Source of the DNA: Haloplanus aerogenes
GTDB lineage: Archaea; Halobacteriota; Halobacteria; Halobacteriales; Haloferacaceae
Assembly: GCF_003856835.1 (NCBI RefSeq)
Contig: NZ_CP034145.1
Coordinates: 2,604,001-2,668,000, forward strand
Length of the DNA stretch: 64,000 bases
Direction: 5' to 3'
A program made the position numbers and the translations under genes. Each line of letters opens with the position of its first letter. The first letter of the stretch is position 1. The notes beneath the pieces are model-generated. The model made no database searches. It saw only the letters and a list, made by a program, of their open reading frames with translations, and had not been told where the DNA came from. This document shows, piece by piece, positions 17,527-26,697 of the stretch.

Positions 17527-17654
17527 CAGTCGGAACTCGCTCCTCGATTCCGGCGAGACACTTATCACGTTGCTGGTCGACGGGCACGCCGGATTCCGTG
17601 CCTCGATGCCCGTCTCGGTGGACTTAAACGCCTCCTGGCGGCTACGTCACTACG

Positions 17655-18860
17655 ATGGAACTCGGGAACGTCCCCGGTCGTGCGTACCGGAAGTTGCGGG
17701 CCGACGGCCCGGCCGCCCTCGCCCACGAGGGGCGGGAACTGCTCGTCACCGACCTCTGCTATCACTCGCTGTGGTACGACCGCTTTCTCCATGACCGACT
17801 CGACGTTCTCGACCGGGGCGAACTGCGATCCATGCCGACGACGCACACGTACGACCGGTTCGACGGATCGATCCGGTACAAAGGCCCGGGTTCGGTGCGA
17901 CATCTGGACAACCCGGCGCGCTACGAACCCGGCGACCGATTCGTCGCCGACCTGCCGAACGCGACGATACTCGGTCCGGCGGGGCCGGGGCTGACGGCGG
18001 ACGGGCGCATCGTCGGCGACACCGTCGGCATCCCGGCGCTGGTGCGGCGGCGAGCGGGTGCCGGCGTCGCCAAATCGATGGCGTCGAACGGGCCCGTGCG
18101 GACGATGCGCGCACTCCGCGGCGACGCCACGCCGGACGAGCGGTTCGGGACCGTCGCGCTCGCCGTCCCGACGTGGGGAAACTACTACCACTGGACCGTG
18201 GAGTGCCTGATCCGCATTCGACTGCTCGAACGCTACGGCGCGGAGACAGGAGAGTATCCGACGCTTGTAGTCCCCGCCGACCGTGCCTCGTGGATGGACG
18301 AATCGCTCGCAATGGCGGACTACGCCGGTCCGGTCGAGGGGTGGGACGGCGGTATCGCCCACGCCGACCGACTGCTCGTCCCCACCTTTCCCGACCCCAT
18401 CCCCACCGAATGTCGGTGGCTCCACGACCGAATGCGGAAGGCAGCCGGGGTGATCGGTGAGGATGACGGCGACGGCGCCGACGAACGAATCTACGTCTCC
18501 CGGGCCGACGCGACGGTCCGTCGTGTCTCGAACTGGTCGGCCGTCCGTCGGGTACTTGGGGAGTTCGGAATCGAGCCGTACACACTGAGCGACCTGAACG
18601 TCAGGGAACAGATCACCCTGTTCTCCCGGGCCGAACTCGTCGTCGGCCCGCACGGTGCGGGGTTGACGAACGTCGTCTACGGCGACAACCTCGGAGTCGT
18701 CGAACTGTTCGGCTCGAAGCAGATGGCCACGTTCGACCGTCTCGCCGAACTGCTGGGGTATCGGTATACGGCCGTCCAGTGCCAGTCAGACGGTCTGGAC
18801 GTGCGTGTCGATCCGGAACAGTTGCGCACTACGATCCGGGAGACGCTCGCCGCGCGGTGA
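17655..18860 (+). CDS. GT61-type (DUF563) glycosyltransferase
   Basis: A 401-aa protein. The central NYYHWTVECLIRIRLLE (about residue 176) and the late PHGAGLTNVVY (about residue 333) are the two signature segments of the GT61/DUF563 family, which includes beta-1,2-xylosyltransferases and O-GlcNAc-type enzymes. Because a UDP-glucuronate decarboxylase of the UDP-xylose type lies at 19814-20758, a xylose or related pentose donor is plausible, but this is inference. The ATG at 17655 starts right after an AT-containing segment and no earlier in-frame start fits better. Confidence 0.82.
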   Translation: MELGNVPGRAYRKLRADGPAALAHEGRELLVTDLCYHSLWYDRFLHDRLDVLDRGELRSMPTTHTYDRFDGSIRYKGPGSVRHLDNPARYEPGDRFVADLPNATILGPAGPGLTADGRIVGDTVGIPALVRRRAGAGVAKSMASNGPVRTMRALRGDATPDERFGTVALAVPTWGNYYHWTVECLIRIRLLERYGAETGEYPTLVVPADRASWMDESLAMADYAGPVEGWDGGIAHADRLLVPTFPDPIPTECRWLHDRMRKAAGVIGEDDGDGADERIYVSRADATVRRVSNWSAVRRVLGEFGIEPYTLSDLNVREQITLFSRAELVVGPHGAGLTNVVYGDNLGVVELFGSKQMATFDRLAELLGYRYTAVQCQSDGLDVRVDPEQLRTTIRETLAAR

Positions 18861-18866
18861 GGGCGG

Positions 18867-19814
18867 TCACGCGATAGCGTCGAACAGCGTCTGCAGCCGT
18901 CTCACGTACCCGTGGTCCTCCCGGACGCGCTCGGTGTAGGTCCGGAACGTCTCCAGCGTGCCGTCCGGATCGGATAGAATCTCGTCCACGAAGTCTGCCG
19001 TCTCCTCGGCGTTCGACACCTGATACGGATACTCGAAGCCGAGGACGTCGTCGATGGTGGGATGTTCGGGGATGATCAACGGCGTCCCCGATGCCAGCGA
19101 CTCGAACACCCGACTGTTCACGACGCCCCACCGTCGCTGCCCCTCCTTCGTCAGTCCGAAGGTGACCAGCCGCGTGTTGTACCAGAGGTTGAGTTCGTCG
19201 ATGGTGGTGAAGTGATCGACCCACTCGAAGTCCTCCCGGTCGGCGTACGGCCCCATCAACATCGCCACCTTCTCGTCGTTCTTGTGGTTTTTCGACCCCG
19301 CGTAGCCCATCCCCGACCGCTCGACTCCAAGGGGTTCGTAGCCGTAGACACCGATGGGGAAATAGAGGGTGTCGTAGCCGGCCTGTCGCGCTTCCTCCTG
19401 GATGCGCTCCGATCCACAGAGGAGCAGGTCGAACTCCACGTCTGCGCAGGACTCCAGCACGTCGTCGAGGAATCGCTCCGGCGTGTCGTCCATGGGGCCG
19501 AACGAGTACCACCAGAAGACCGTCGTCTCACCCGCCTCGATGTCGCTGAGGGGCATGAAGCCGCCGGCGGAGAGGGAGACGATTCCTGCCTCCGGGTCGC
19601 CGTACTCGCGGAGGTACGCCCCGAACGCGGCGGCCATCTGACGGGCCATCATCACGTCGCCCAGCCCGTAGGCGTGGACGTTCAGCGTCGTCCGCGGGGC
19701 ACAACACTGGATCGTCGTGTGCGAATCCTTGCCCAGAACCTCGCGCTCGATGGCCCGCTTCCGCTTCCGAAGCCGCAGTTGGGTCGCGGCGTCGATACCC
19801 GGAAAGATTCGCAT
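18867..19814 (-). CDS. CgeB-like glycosyltransferase family protein
   Basis: A 315-aa protein with a GT-B-like C-terminal half. NSRVFESLASGTPLIIPEHP (about residues 226-245) and the following FEYPYQVSNAEETADFVDEI match the CgeB/Glyco_trans_1_2 pattern, in which the acidic E binds the nucleotide sugar. The N-terminal half is variable. The ATG at 19814 overlaps the stop of the upstream decarboxylase gene (ATGA), so the two are translationally coupled. Donor and acceptor are unknown. Confidence 0.75.
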   Translation of the reverse strand: MRIFPGIDAATQLRLRKRKRAIEREVLGKDSHTTIQCCAPRTTLNVHAYGLGDVMMARQMAAAFGAYLREYGDPEAGIVSLSAGGFMPLSDIEAGETTVFWWYSFGPMDDTPERFLDDVLESCADVEFDLLLCGSERIQEEARQAGYDTLYFPIGVYGYEPLGVERSGMGYAGSKNHKNDEKVAMLMGPYADREDFEWVDHFTTIDELNLWYNTRLVTFGLTKEGQRRWGVVNSRVFESLASGTPLIIPEHPTIDDVLGFEYPYQVSNAEETADFVDEILSDPDGTLETFRTYTERVREDHGYVRRLQTLFDAIA

Positions 19815-20758
19815 CAGTCGAGTCGCTCCTCGTAGTACGAGAGCGTCTTCGCGAGGCCGTCGCGGTAGGGGATCGTCGGCTCCCATCCGAGTTGCTCTCG
19901 GGCCTTCGAGATGTCCGGCTTTCGACGCATGGGGTCGTCCTCCGGCAGCGGTTCGTAGGCGATGCCGCTCTCGGTGGCACACATGTCGAGAATCGTCTCG
20001 GCCAGCGTCTCGATGGTGATTTCGTTCTCCCGGCCGAGGTTGAACACCGACCCTTTCGTCCCCTCACTGTTCATGAGCGTGACGAGGCCGTCGACGAGGT
20101 CGTTCACGTAACAGAAACTCCGGGTCTGCGTGCCGTCGCCGTAGATGGTCAGGTCCTCGCCGCCGAGCGCCTGCCGGATGAACGTTGGGACGACGCGGCC
20201 GTCGTCCGGGCGCATCCGCGGGCCGTAGGTGTTGAAAATGCGCGCCGTCCGCACGTCCACGTCGTACTTCCGCTCGTAGGCGACGGTCAGCGTCTCGCCG
20301 AAGCGCTTCGATTCGTCGTAACAGCCGCGCGGCCCACGGATGTTGACGTTCCCGGTGTACGTCTCGGGCTGGGGGTGGACCTCCGGGTCGCCGTACACTT
20401 CACTCGTACTCGCGAAGACCATCTTCGCGTCGTAGTCCCGGGCGAAATCCAGCAGGTGGCGCGTCCCCTCCGTGTTCGTGAGCGCGATGCGGACGGGGAA
20501 TTCGGTGAAGTCGGCGGGCGAGGCTCGGGAGGCGAGGTGAAACACCTCGTCCGTGGGCGGAAACTCCGGATTACTTCGGATGTCCCGTTCCATGAGCTGG
20601 AATTCATCGTCGTCGAGCAGATGGCGAATGTTCGACCGGCGGCCGCTTCCGAGGTTGTCGACACAGATCACCTGGTAGCCGTCCGACAGGAGTCGCTCAC
20701 ACAGATGACTGCCAAGGAAGCCGGCGCCACCGGCGACGAGGGCGGACCGTTGAGCCAT
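19814..20758 (-). CDS. UDP-glucuronate decarboxylase (UDP-xylose synthase type), extended SDR
   Basis: A 314-aa extended short-chain dehydrogenase. The NAD-binding motif [14 protein letters not shown] is at residues 10-23, the catalytic Ser region is STSEVYGDP, and the YxxxK motif is in [15 protein letters not shown]. The [11 protein letters not shown] segment is characteristic of UDP-glucuronate decarboxylases that make UDP-xylose. The expected substrate UDP-GlcA would come from AglM at the left edge. It forms an overlapping pair with the CgeB-like transferase. Related dTDP-glucose dehydratases are less likely because of the GPRGCYD signature. Confidence 0.82.
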   Translation of the reverse strand: MAQRSALVAGGAGFLGSHLCERLLSDGYQVICVDNLGSGRRSNIRHLLDDDEFQLMERDIRSNPEFPPTDEVFHLASRASPADFTEFPVRIALTNTEGTRHLLDFARDYDAKMVFASTSEVYGDPEVHPQPETYTGNVNIRGPRGCYDESKRFGETLTVAYERKYDVDVRTARIFNTYGPRMRPDDGRVVPTFIRQALGGEDLTIYGDGTQTRSFCYVNDLVDGLVTLMNSEGTKGSVFNLGRENEITIETLAETILDMCATESGIAYEPLPEDDPMRRKPDISKAREQLGWEPTIPYRDGLAKTLSYYEERLD

Positions 20759-20789
20759 GGCTACGCTGTGCGAGACGGCACAAGTTAGT

Positions 20790-22400
20790 CTATTGGATTC
20801 GATGGCGACAGGATGGAGCGATCACCTCATCTCCAGCGAGAATCTGTTCTACGATGGCGTCGTAGGGTTGGCTCCCAGGCTCGAGATCAGCGTGTTCGAC
20901 GACGTTCGCCGACCGGCCACCGGGATCGGTGTCCTGGATCGAGAAATCGAGATGTTTGCAGGCGAAAAAGAAGTGGGCGTAGCGTTCGGCGCGGCGCTGT
21001 TTTTCGTCCGACAGCTCCAGTTCGTCGAGACGACCGAGGAGATTCCGATACGCCGGTTTGGAGTCCGAATCGTACGTGAAGCCGAATCCCAGATAGTGGG
21101 GATAGCCGGCGGTGACGACCGGCTTCCCCTCGAAAGCCATCTCAAGGCCGACCGTGGAGTTGAAGACGATGCCCACATCGAGCGTCTCGATCAGAGCGTA
21201 GGTATCGACATCCGTGTCGGGTAGTAGATGCGTGACGTTGTCCGGCAGTTGGTCGTACGTGTCCTGTAACCAACCCGAGACGCTCTCCCGTGTACCGAAT
21301 TTGGCCTCGGCGGGATGGGTCTTGATCACGGCGTGGATGTCCGATTGTCCACCGAGTTCGGAAATCGTATCGGATAACCACTCGTACACGTCGTCGTACA
21401 CCGCACCCTCGGGAATCAGCGATGCGTCCCAAAGGAGGTTCGTGAACACGCCGACGAGGGTGTCGGCATCGGGGTCGAGTGACTGGTTGGTTCCTGAGGA
21501 GTACCGCTGTCGGACGATACGCCCGGATTTTCGCCCCTCCATTACCGTCTCGATAGTCGCCCGTTCGTCGTCGGAGAGCGGCATCTCGAGAGCCGCCTCG
21601 ACCACATCGGGATTGGTAAACTGTGGCATCGGCGACCGATTGTCTCCCCGTCCGAACATGATCGTAGCGTCGAAGTAGCCGTTCATCTGGCTGTAGCAGC
21701 CGATACCGGCCTGCCGGCCGGCGGCAATCGGGACCGCCCCCTGTAGATAGTAGGGTTCGTTGACAACGATCAGTTCGGGGTCAACCGTCTCAGCAAGTGC
21801 GTAGATGGCATCGGTGAGAACCATCGCATCGAGGAGGAAGTCCGTGTAAGCCGACCTTGCGTTCGGGTCCGACAGATCGAGCGTGTATCGCTTCAAATAT
21901 TTCTTGACCGACGTTGTCGCGATTCTCGACACTGGTACACCGCGATACGTTGCTGACTCGATGTCATTCGGAAGCGACGGTTCCCGATACTCTGCCGGGA
22001 GCGCGTCACTGACCGAGACGGTATCGAGGCCGAACATCGACGAGACGCGCTTGGCCCGAAACCGGCACAGCTCCGTCGTCGTGCTTGGATGTGGGGAGTC
22101 GACTGTCAGTTCCGGGCTCGAACGGAGATCGTCGTCGTCGTAGAGAATCAGCGGTCGATGCCCCCGCGTTCGGAACGCGTGCCCGAGGGCGCCGAATCGA
22201 TAGCAGAGCGTCGAGTAGCCAGGAATAAGCGGGAAGAGAACAGTTCCTGCGGAGTCGTTCTCAAGGGAGTAGGATGCAATGCTGTCGTCGACGCCGATAC
22301 CGATCCCCGGCGCTTCGGCGACCCGGTCGTGCGCGGCGAGGGCGACCTGTCCGAGGCCGAATCTCGAGAGAGCCGCCAACACGCCGTGTTTCAACTCCAT
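20790..22400 (-). CDS. KpsC/KpsS-like capsule-type glycosyltransferase, candidate nonulosonate transferase
   Basis: A 536-aa cytosolic protein. Its second half shows [13 protein letters not shown] and [19 protein letters not shown] followed by [17 protein letters not shown]. This pattern is shared by capsule synthesis proteins KpsC/KpsS (Kdo transferases) and CDP-glycerol transferase-like GT-B folds. It is transcribed away from pseG, starting 110 bp from it. Because KpsC/S use CMP-activated ulosonic acids and the next genes make a CMP-nonulosonic acid, it is a good candidate for the matching transferase. That is inference from family and neighbours. Codon use looks slightly more AT-rich than housekeeping genes here. 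Confidence 0.65.
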   Translation of the reverse strand: MELKHGVLAALSRFGLGQVALAAHDRVAEAPGIGIGVDDSIASYSLENDSAGTVLFPLIPGYSTLCYRFGALGHAFRTRGHRPLILYDDDDLRSSPELTVDSPHPSTTTELCRFRAKRVSSMFGLDTVSVSDALPAEYREPSLPNDIESATYRGVPVSRIATTSVKKYLKRYTLDLSDPNARSAYTDFLLDAMVLTDAIYALAETVDPELIVVNEPYYLQGAVPIAAGRQAGIGCYSQMNGYFDATIMFGRGDNRSPMPQFTNPDVVEAALEMPLSDDERATIETVMEGRKSGRIVRQRYSSGTNQSLDPDADTLVGVFTNLLWDASLIPEGAVYDDVYEWLSDTISELGGQSDIHAVIKTHPAEAKFGTRESVSGWLQDTYDQLPDNVTHLLPDTDVDTYALIETLDVGIVFNSTVGLEMAFEGKPVVTAGYPHYLGFGFTYDSDSKPAYRNLLGRLDELELSDEKQRRAERYAHFFFACKHLDFSIQDTDPGGRSANVVEHADLEPGSQPYDAIVEQILAGDEVIAPSCRHRIQ

Positions 22401-22509
22401 ATGATGATCGGACGACGGTCAGCCGACATTAGTCTTGTGTGATGAGTGACGGCGATACTGCCTGGGCAGCGAGCAGGTCTATACGTCTCGGCTCACTACG
22501 TCGGTCTGG

Positions 22510-23517
22510 ATGCACGTAGCGCTTCGAGCAGACGGGGGCAGCGACATCGGAATGGGCCATCTCGTTCGCGTCGCGACGCTCGCGACGGCGATGACCGACC
22601 GCGGTCACGACGCGATGCTACTCACCGAGACGCCCGAGGCGGCAGCGGCCGTGTCACCCGCGTCGCTTCCCATCGACACCGACATCGACGCCGCGCTGAA
22701 GACGACGGCGTTCGACGCACTGATCGTGGACTTGCCGGCCGAGTCGCGAAGCCCAACAGTCGAACTTGCGTCGCTCGACCTGTACGAACGGCTCGCGGCC
22801 CGTGTTCCGGCGCTCGTCGTAATCGAAGACTACGTCGACCGGACGGTCCACGCCGACCTGCTGATCAACGGCCACATCTACGCTCATCGAGCCGGATATC
22901 GGTGGACGGGTACGGAGCCGAAGTGGTTGCTCGGCGGTAACTACGTGATCCTGGACGAGGAGATACGGACCCTCGCTGCACGGACGCCACCGTGGCGTGA
23001 CCCACCCGAGCGCTGTCTCGTCTCGATGGGTGGCTCCGACGTAGCGTCCGTCACGCCGACGGCGATGCGTGCGTTCGGTGGCCGGAGCGTTTCGGTCGAC
23101 GTCATCGTCGGGCCGGGGTTCGACGAGGCAACTCGGGAGACCATCGAGGAGGCCGCCAAGGCGGTCGATTGCCAGTTCACCCTCCACGAGGATCCGGAGG
23201 ACCTCGCGACTCTGATGTTCGACGCCGACATCGCCGTCTCTGCGCTCGGTCTCATGACGTACGAATTTCTCGCGCTCGGGACGCCGATAGTCGGCGCCGT
23301 GACCGCCCCGGACCAGCGCCCGAAGGCACGTGCGTTGCGCGACGACGACGCCGGTGTCGTCGTTGACGACCTCGAGGCGTCGTCGTTTCGTGACGCCCTC
23401 GATTCGTTGCTGTTGGACGCGGATCGGCGGCGAACCGTTCGGGACCGAGGCCGAGAACTCGTCGACCCCGACGGAGTCAAACGGATCGTCGACACGATAG
23501 CGGACCTACCGGACTAG
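22510..23517 (+). CDS. pseG: UDP-2,4-diacetamido-2,4,6-trideoxy-beta-L-altropyranose hydrolase (PseG/SpsG)
   Basis: A 335-aa GT-B-like hydrolase that removes UDP from the activated dideoxy sugar before condensation to the nonulosonic acid. The N-terminus MHVALRADGGSDIGMGHLVR carries the RADGG and catalytic GMGH motifs (residues 6-10 and 14-17). VSMGGSD near residue 173 and SALGLMTYEFLALGTP near residue 246 complete the family pattern. A PseG-type enzyme argues for the pseudaminic rather than the legionaminic branch. Its stop and that of pseF share CTAG at 23514-23517. Confidence 0.88.
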   Translation: MHVALRADGGSDIGMGHLVRVATLATAMTDRGHDAMLLTETPEAAAAVSPASLPIDTDIDAALKTTAFDALIVDLPAESRSPTVELASLDLYERLAARVPALVVIEDYVDRTVHADLLINGHIYAHRAGYRWTGTEPKWLLGGNYVILDEEIRTLAARTPPWRDPPERCLVSMGGSDVASVTPTAMRAFGGRSVSVDVIVGPGFDEATRETIEEAAKAVDCQFTLHEDPEDLATLMFDADIAVSALGLMTYEFLALGTPIVGAVTAPDQRPKARALRDDDAGVVVDDLEASSFRDALDSLLLDADRRRTVRDRGRELVDPDGVKRIVDTIADLPD

Positions 23518-24269
23518 CCCGAGTCGGTCGCCGCGCGTTGTTCGACGTGCTCGTTGATCGACGCCAGTTCGTGGCTGTCGATGTAGTCGACAGCGTCGCG
23601 GAGTGCGATGATTCCCTCGAAGTCGAGTTCGTCGTACACGCGGCGGAAGAGTTCGTAGTCCGCGGCCTCGTCTAGCGTCAGTCGAAGGCCCGGCCGATCC
23701 ACCAGCGTGTCGTCGTCGAACACGTTCGCGGACGTAACCGTCTCGAGGTCGAACTCGGACGAGTGTTCGCGGTAGTAGACGGTGACGTGTTCTCGCTGGT
23801 GCGGTTGGTCGGCACGGTCGGCGACCTGCTCGAAACTCCGAGCCGAGAACGCCTCCACGTCGAGGCCGCGGGGGAACGTCCGCGGCTCCATAGTGTAGAC
23901 GTAGTCGGCGTCGGTCGCCCATAGCCGTTCGACGACGGCGTCGACGACGGCGGGCGAAAGGAGGGGCGTATCCCCACAGATTCGGACGATATCGTCGGCA
24001 CCGGCGTCGACGGCCGCGTCGTAGATGCGGGCGAGGACATCCTGCTCGCTCCCACGGAAAGTGGTGACACTGAGGTCGTGGAGTGTCGTCTTGAGGACAT
24101 CGTCCGACGGATGTTCGGAGATGGCGACGACGAGTTCGTCGAGCGTCTCGGCACGCTGAACACGGCGGACGACGTGTTCGACCACGGGGCGACAGGCGAG
24201 CGGATACATCATCTTACCGGGCAGACGCGACGATCCCATCCGCGCCTGCAAGACACCGACAGTCGTCAT
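23514..24269 (-). CDS. pseF: CMP-nonulosonic acid cytidylyltransferase (PseF/SpsF type)
   Basis: A 251-aa nucleotidyltransferase that activates the sialic-acid-like sugar with CTP. It shows VGVLQARMGSSRLPGKMM at residues 4-21 (the CTP-binding QARMGSSRLPGK motif), IRICGDTPLLSP with the metal-binding Asp, and TFPRGLDVEAF. The ATG at 24269 is preferred over a GTG at 24278. A GGAG element and an AT-rich box around 24297 fit it. Its 3' end is fully convergent with pseG. Confidence 0.85.
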   Translation of the reverse strand: MTTVGVLQARMGSSRLPGKMMYPLACRPVVEHVVRRVQRAETLDELVVAISEHPSDDVLKTTLHDLSVTTFRGSEQDVLARIYDAAVDAGADDIVRICGDTPLLSPAVVDAVVERLWATDADYVYTMEPRTFPRGLDVEAFSARSFEQVADRADQPHQREHVTVYYREHSSEFDLETVTSANVFDDDTLVDRPGLRLTLDEAADYELFRRVYDELDFEGIIALRDAVDYIDSHELASINEHVEQRAATDSG

Positions 24270-24402
24270 ATCCGCCACTCCTCGCGCCCGCGACTTATGT
24301 TAGTCGGTGACGAATCGGGTCATCCGAATCGCCGTAACTGTTTCTCGTCCGTCGCCGACCACGGGGGTGGCGACGGCCGGAACTGACGTACAACAGTCCG
24401 TA

Positions 24403-25434
24403 TCAGTCGCGGAGTTTCTCCCACGTCAGCGGCTCGCCGGCGTCGAGGGCCGTCGCCGTCGTCCGACCGATAACATCATCGTAGAACGACGGGTCCAGTC
24501 CCCGCTCCCGCTGACCAGGTCGTCGAACCGCGATATCCGTTGTGTCGAGTGTCGTGTCCGCGGGCACGTCCCGAACGACGTGAATCCCGCGTTTCGCGAC
24601 CGACACCACGTCCTGTTCTACGTCCAAAACTCGCTTTTCGGGCGAGCCAAGCGCCTGTTCCGTCTTCCGGATGGCATCGACCATCGCTTCGAGTTCGTCC
24701 GGTTCGAGCGCGAAGCTGTGATCCGGCCCCTCCATCGAGTTGTCGAGCGTGAAGTGTTTCTCGACGATAGTGGCACCGAGCGAGACGGCTACGGTGGGAG
24801 CAGTGGTCGGGTCGAGGGTATGATCCGACAGCCCGGCGAGACAGTCGAACTCCTCACGGAGCGTCTCGACGACGCGAACGTTGCTTCGATCCAGCGGTGC
24901 GGGATACGCAGCAACACACTGGAGGAGAACGTATTCGGACACGTTCGCGTCGTCGAGTGTCTCGACGGCCGTCGCGATGTCAGTGAATTCGTGGCCACCC
25001 GTCGAGAGCACGAGGGGCACGTCGAACTCGCCCAGCGACCGCAGGAAGGGAAGATTCGACATCGACATCGAGGCAATCTTGAACGCGGGAACGTGCTCCG
25101 CGAGTTCCGCGGCCGACTGTTCGTCGAATGGTGTCGAGAGGAACTGGACGCCGCTTTCACGGCAGTAATCGGCAAGAATCGGAATCCAGTCGTACGGCAT
25201 CTCCAGCGACTCGAACTGTTCGAGCAGGTCGTCGGACTCCTCGTCCTGCTCGGCGTACATGCTGTCGACCCGAAAGGTTTGGAATTTCACGGCATCGGCA
25301 CCGGCGTCGGCCGCAGCGTCGACAAGCGACTTCGCAGTTTCGAAGTCGCCGTTGTGATTCGACCCCGCCTCCGCGATGACGAACGTCTCGTGGCCGGGGC
25401 CGATCGGACGGTCCCCAATGTCGAAAGTCTCCAT
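24403..25434 (-). CDS. pseI: Nonulosonic acid synthase (PseI/NeuB/SpsE family)
   Basis: A 343-aa enzyme that condenses a dideoxy-diacetamido hexose with phosphoenolpyruvate. The TIM-barrel part shows FVIAEAGSNHNGDFETAKS (about residues 18-36), KFQTF, FLSTPFDE, KIASMSM, STGGHEF and EKHFTLD. A C-terminal antifreeze-like SAF domain follows (about 285-343, AKRGIHVVRDV). Order and length match PseI/NeuB closely. Specificity is taken from the adjacent pseG. It is divergent from pseC and upstream of pseF on the same strand, with a 133-bp gap. Confidence 0.9.
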   Translation of the reverse strand: METFDIGDRPIGPGHETFVIAEAGSNHNGDFETAKSLVDAAADAGADAVKFQTFRVDSMYAEQDEESDDLLEQFESLEMPYDWIPILADYCRESGVQFLSTPFDEQSAAELAEHVPAFKIASMSMSNLPFLRSLGEFDVPLVLSTGGHEFTDIATAVETLDDANVSEYVLLQCVAAYPAPLDRSNVRVVETLREEFDCLAGLSDHTLDPTTAPTVAVSLGATIVEKHFTLDNSMEGPDHSFALEPDELEAMVDAIRKTEQALGSPEKRVLDVEQDVVSVAKRGIHVVRDVPADTTLDTTDIAVRRPGQRERGLDPSFYDDVIGRTTATALDAGEPLTWEKLRD

Positions 25435-25521
25435 GGCCGCACATCGAGTGGGCGGATTAAAGGCGTTCCGTGCGGGCGTTCACGTCCAAATCCACTTATA
25501 TCCCCGCGACGTGCCAGCGGT

Positions 25522-26697
25522 ATGGAACAACTGGCTCGTGACGGCGGCGACGCCGTCCGTCCGGACGGCATCGCGCTGTCGAAGCCGGTGGTCGGCGACG
25601 AAGAGATCGACCGCGTGGGCGACGTACTCCGGTCGGGGTGGGTCACGACCGGCGACGAGACGGAGGCGTTCGAAGCGGCGATTGCGGATCGTCTCGGAAC
25701 CGATCACGCCATCGGGACGACCAACTGTTCGAGCGCACTGGAGATCACCTACCGGGCGCTGGAACTCGACGGGGACGTACTCACAACGCCGATGACGTTC
25801 GCGACGACCGTCTCCGGCCTCGTTCGCGCGGGGGCGAATCCCATTCTCTGTGACGTGCGTGCCGATACCTTCACGCTGGACATCGAGTCGGTGAAGGAGG
25901 CGATTACGCCCCAGACGACAGCCATCGTCCCGGTCCACTTCGCGGGGCAGGGCGTCGAGATGGATGCGATCCTCGATCTCGCAGCCGATCACGATCTGAC
26001 CGTCGTCGAGGACGCTGCCCACGGTCTGGGTGCGTCGTACGAGGGGACGCCACTCGGGACACTCGGCGATGTCGGCTGTTTCTCCTTCCACGCGACCAAG
26101 TCGATCACGACAGGTGAAGGAGGGATGCTCGTGACCGCCGACGAGGCGGTCGCGGAACTAACCCGACGGCTCCGGTTGGCCGGCGTCGACAAGGACGCCA
26201 CCGCACGAAGCGACGGGGAGGCCCCGAACTGGGCGTACGACGTGACGGCCGTCGCCGGGAAATGCAACATGAACGACGTGCGGGCGGCAATCGGGATCGA
26301 ACAGCTCTCGAAACTCGACGACTTCGTCGCCGCCAGATGCACTGTCGCGGCCGCGCTGGACGATGGACTGACCGACGTGCCGGGGGTGACGCCGTTGACC
26401 GTCCGCGACCCGAGCGAACACGCCCGCCACCTGTACCCGGTTCTGCTTGACGAGGAAACGCTCGGCGTGGATCGTCGGACCTTCGAAACGGCGCTGAACG
26501 CGGAGGGCATCGCCACCGGCGTTTACTACATCCCGATCCACCATCACTCGGCGTTTGACGACATCGACCGGATGGACCTCTCGACGACCGAGGACGTGGC
26601 GAGTCGGACGCTCTGTCTTCCGATCCACCCGGGGATGGACAAGAGAGACGCAGCGGACGTGATCCGAGCGGTCGAGAAGGTCGTCGACCTGCTCTAG
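25522..26697 (+). CDS. pseC: DegT/DnrJ/EryC1 family sugar aminotransferase (PseC-like)
   Basis: A 391-aa PLP enzyme predicted to aminate the C4-keto sugar. WVTTGDETEAFE, the TTNCSSALEI phosphate-binding segment, VVEDAAHGLGASY with the PLP-pyridine Asp, and SFHATKSITTGEGGML with the Schiff-base Lys are all present. Next to pseI/pseF/pseG the expected substrate is the UDP-4-keto-L-AltNAc of the pseudaminic route. It is also the only DegT gene in the window, so it could instead serve the ArnA-like enzymes at 28-30 kb (ArnB role). CTTATAT at 25495-25501 lies about 24 nt before the ATG. Its stop shares CTAG with the convergent dehydrogenase. Confidence 0.82.
   Translation: MEQLARDGGDAVRPDGIALSKPVVGDEEIDRVGDVLRSGWVTTGDETEAFEAAIADRLGTDHAIGTTNCSSALEITYRALELDGDVLTTPMTFATTVSGLVRAGANPILCDVRADTFTLDIESVKEAITPQTTAIVPVHFAGQGVEMDAILDLAADHDLTVVEDAAHGLGASYEGTPLGTLGDVGCFSFHATKSITTGEGGMLVTADEAVAELTRRLRLAGVDKDATARSDGEAPNWAYDVTAVAGKCNMNDVRAAIGIEQLSKLDDFVAARCTVAAALDDGLTDVPGVTPLTVRDPSEHARHLYPVLLDEETLGVDRRTFETALNAEGIATGVYYIPIHHHSAFDDIDRMDLSTTEDVASRTLCLPIHPGMDKRDAADVIRAVEKVVDLL

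Noticed and set aside
24307-25521. N-terminal extension of the PseC-like gene by 405 codons
   Set aside because: The extension is antisense to pseI. The family start and a TATA-like box at 25495-25501 support the ATG at 25522.
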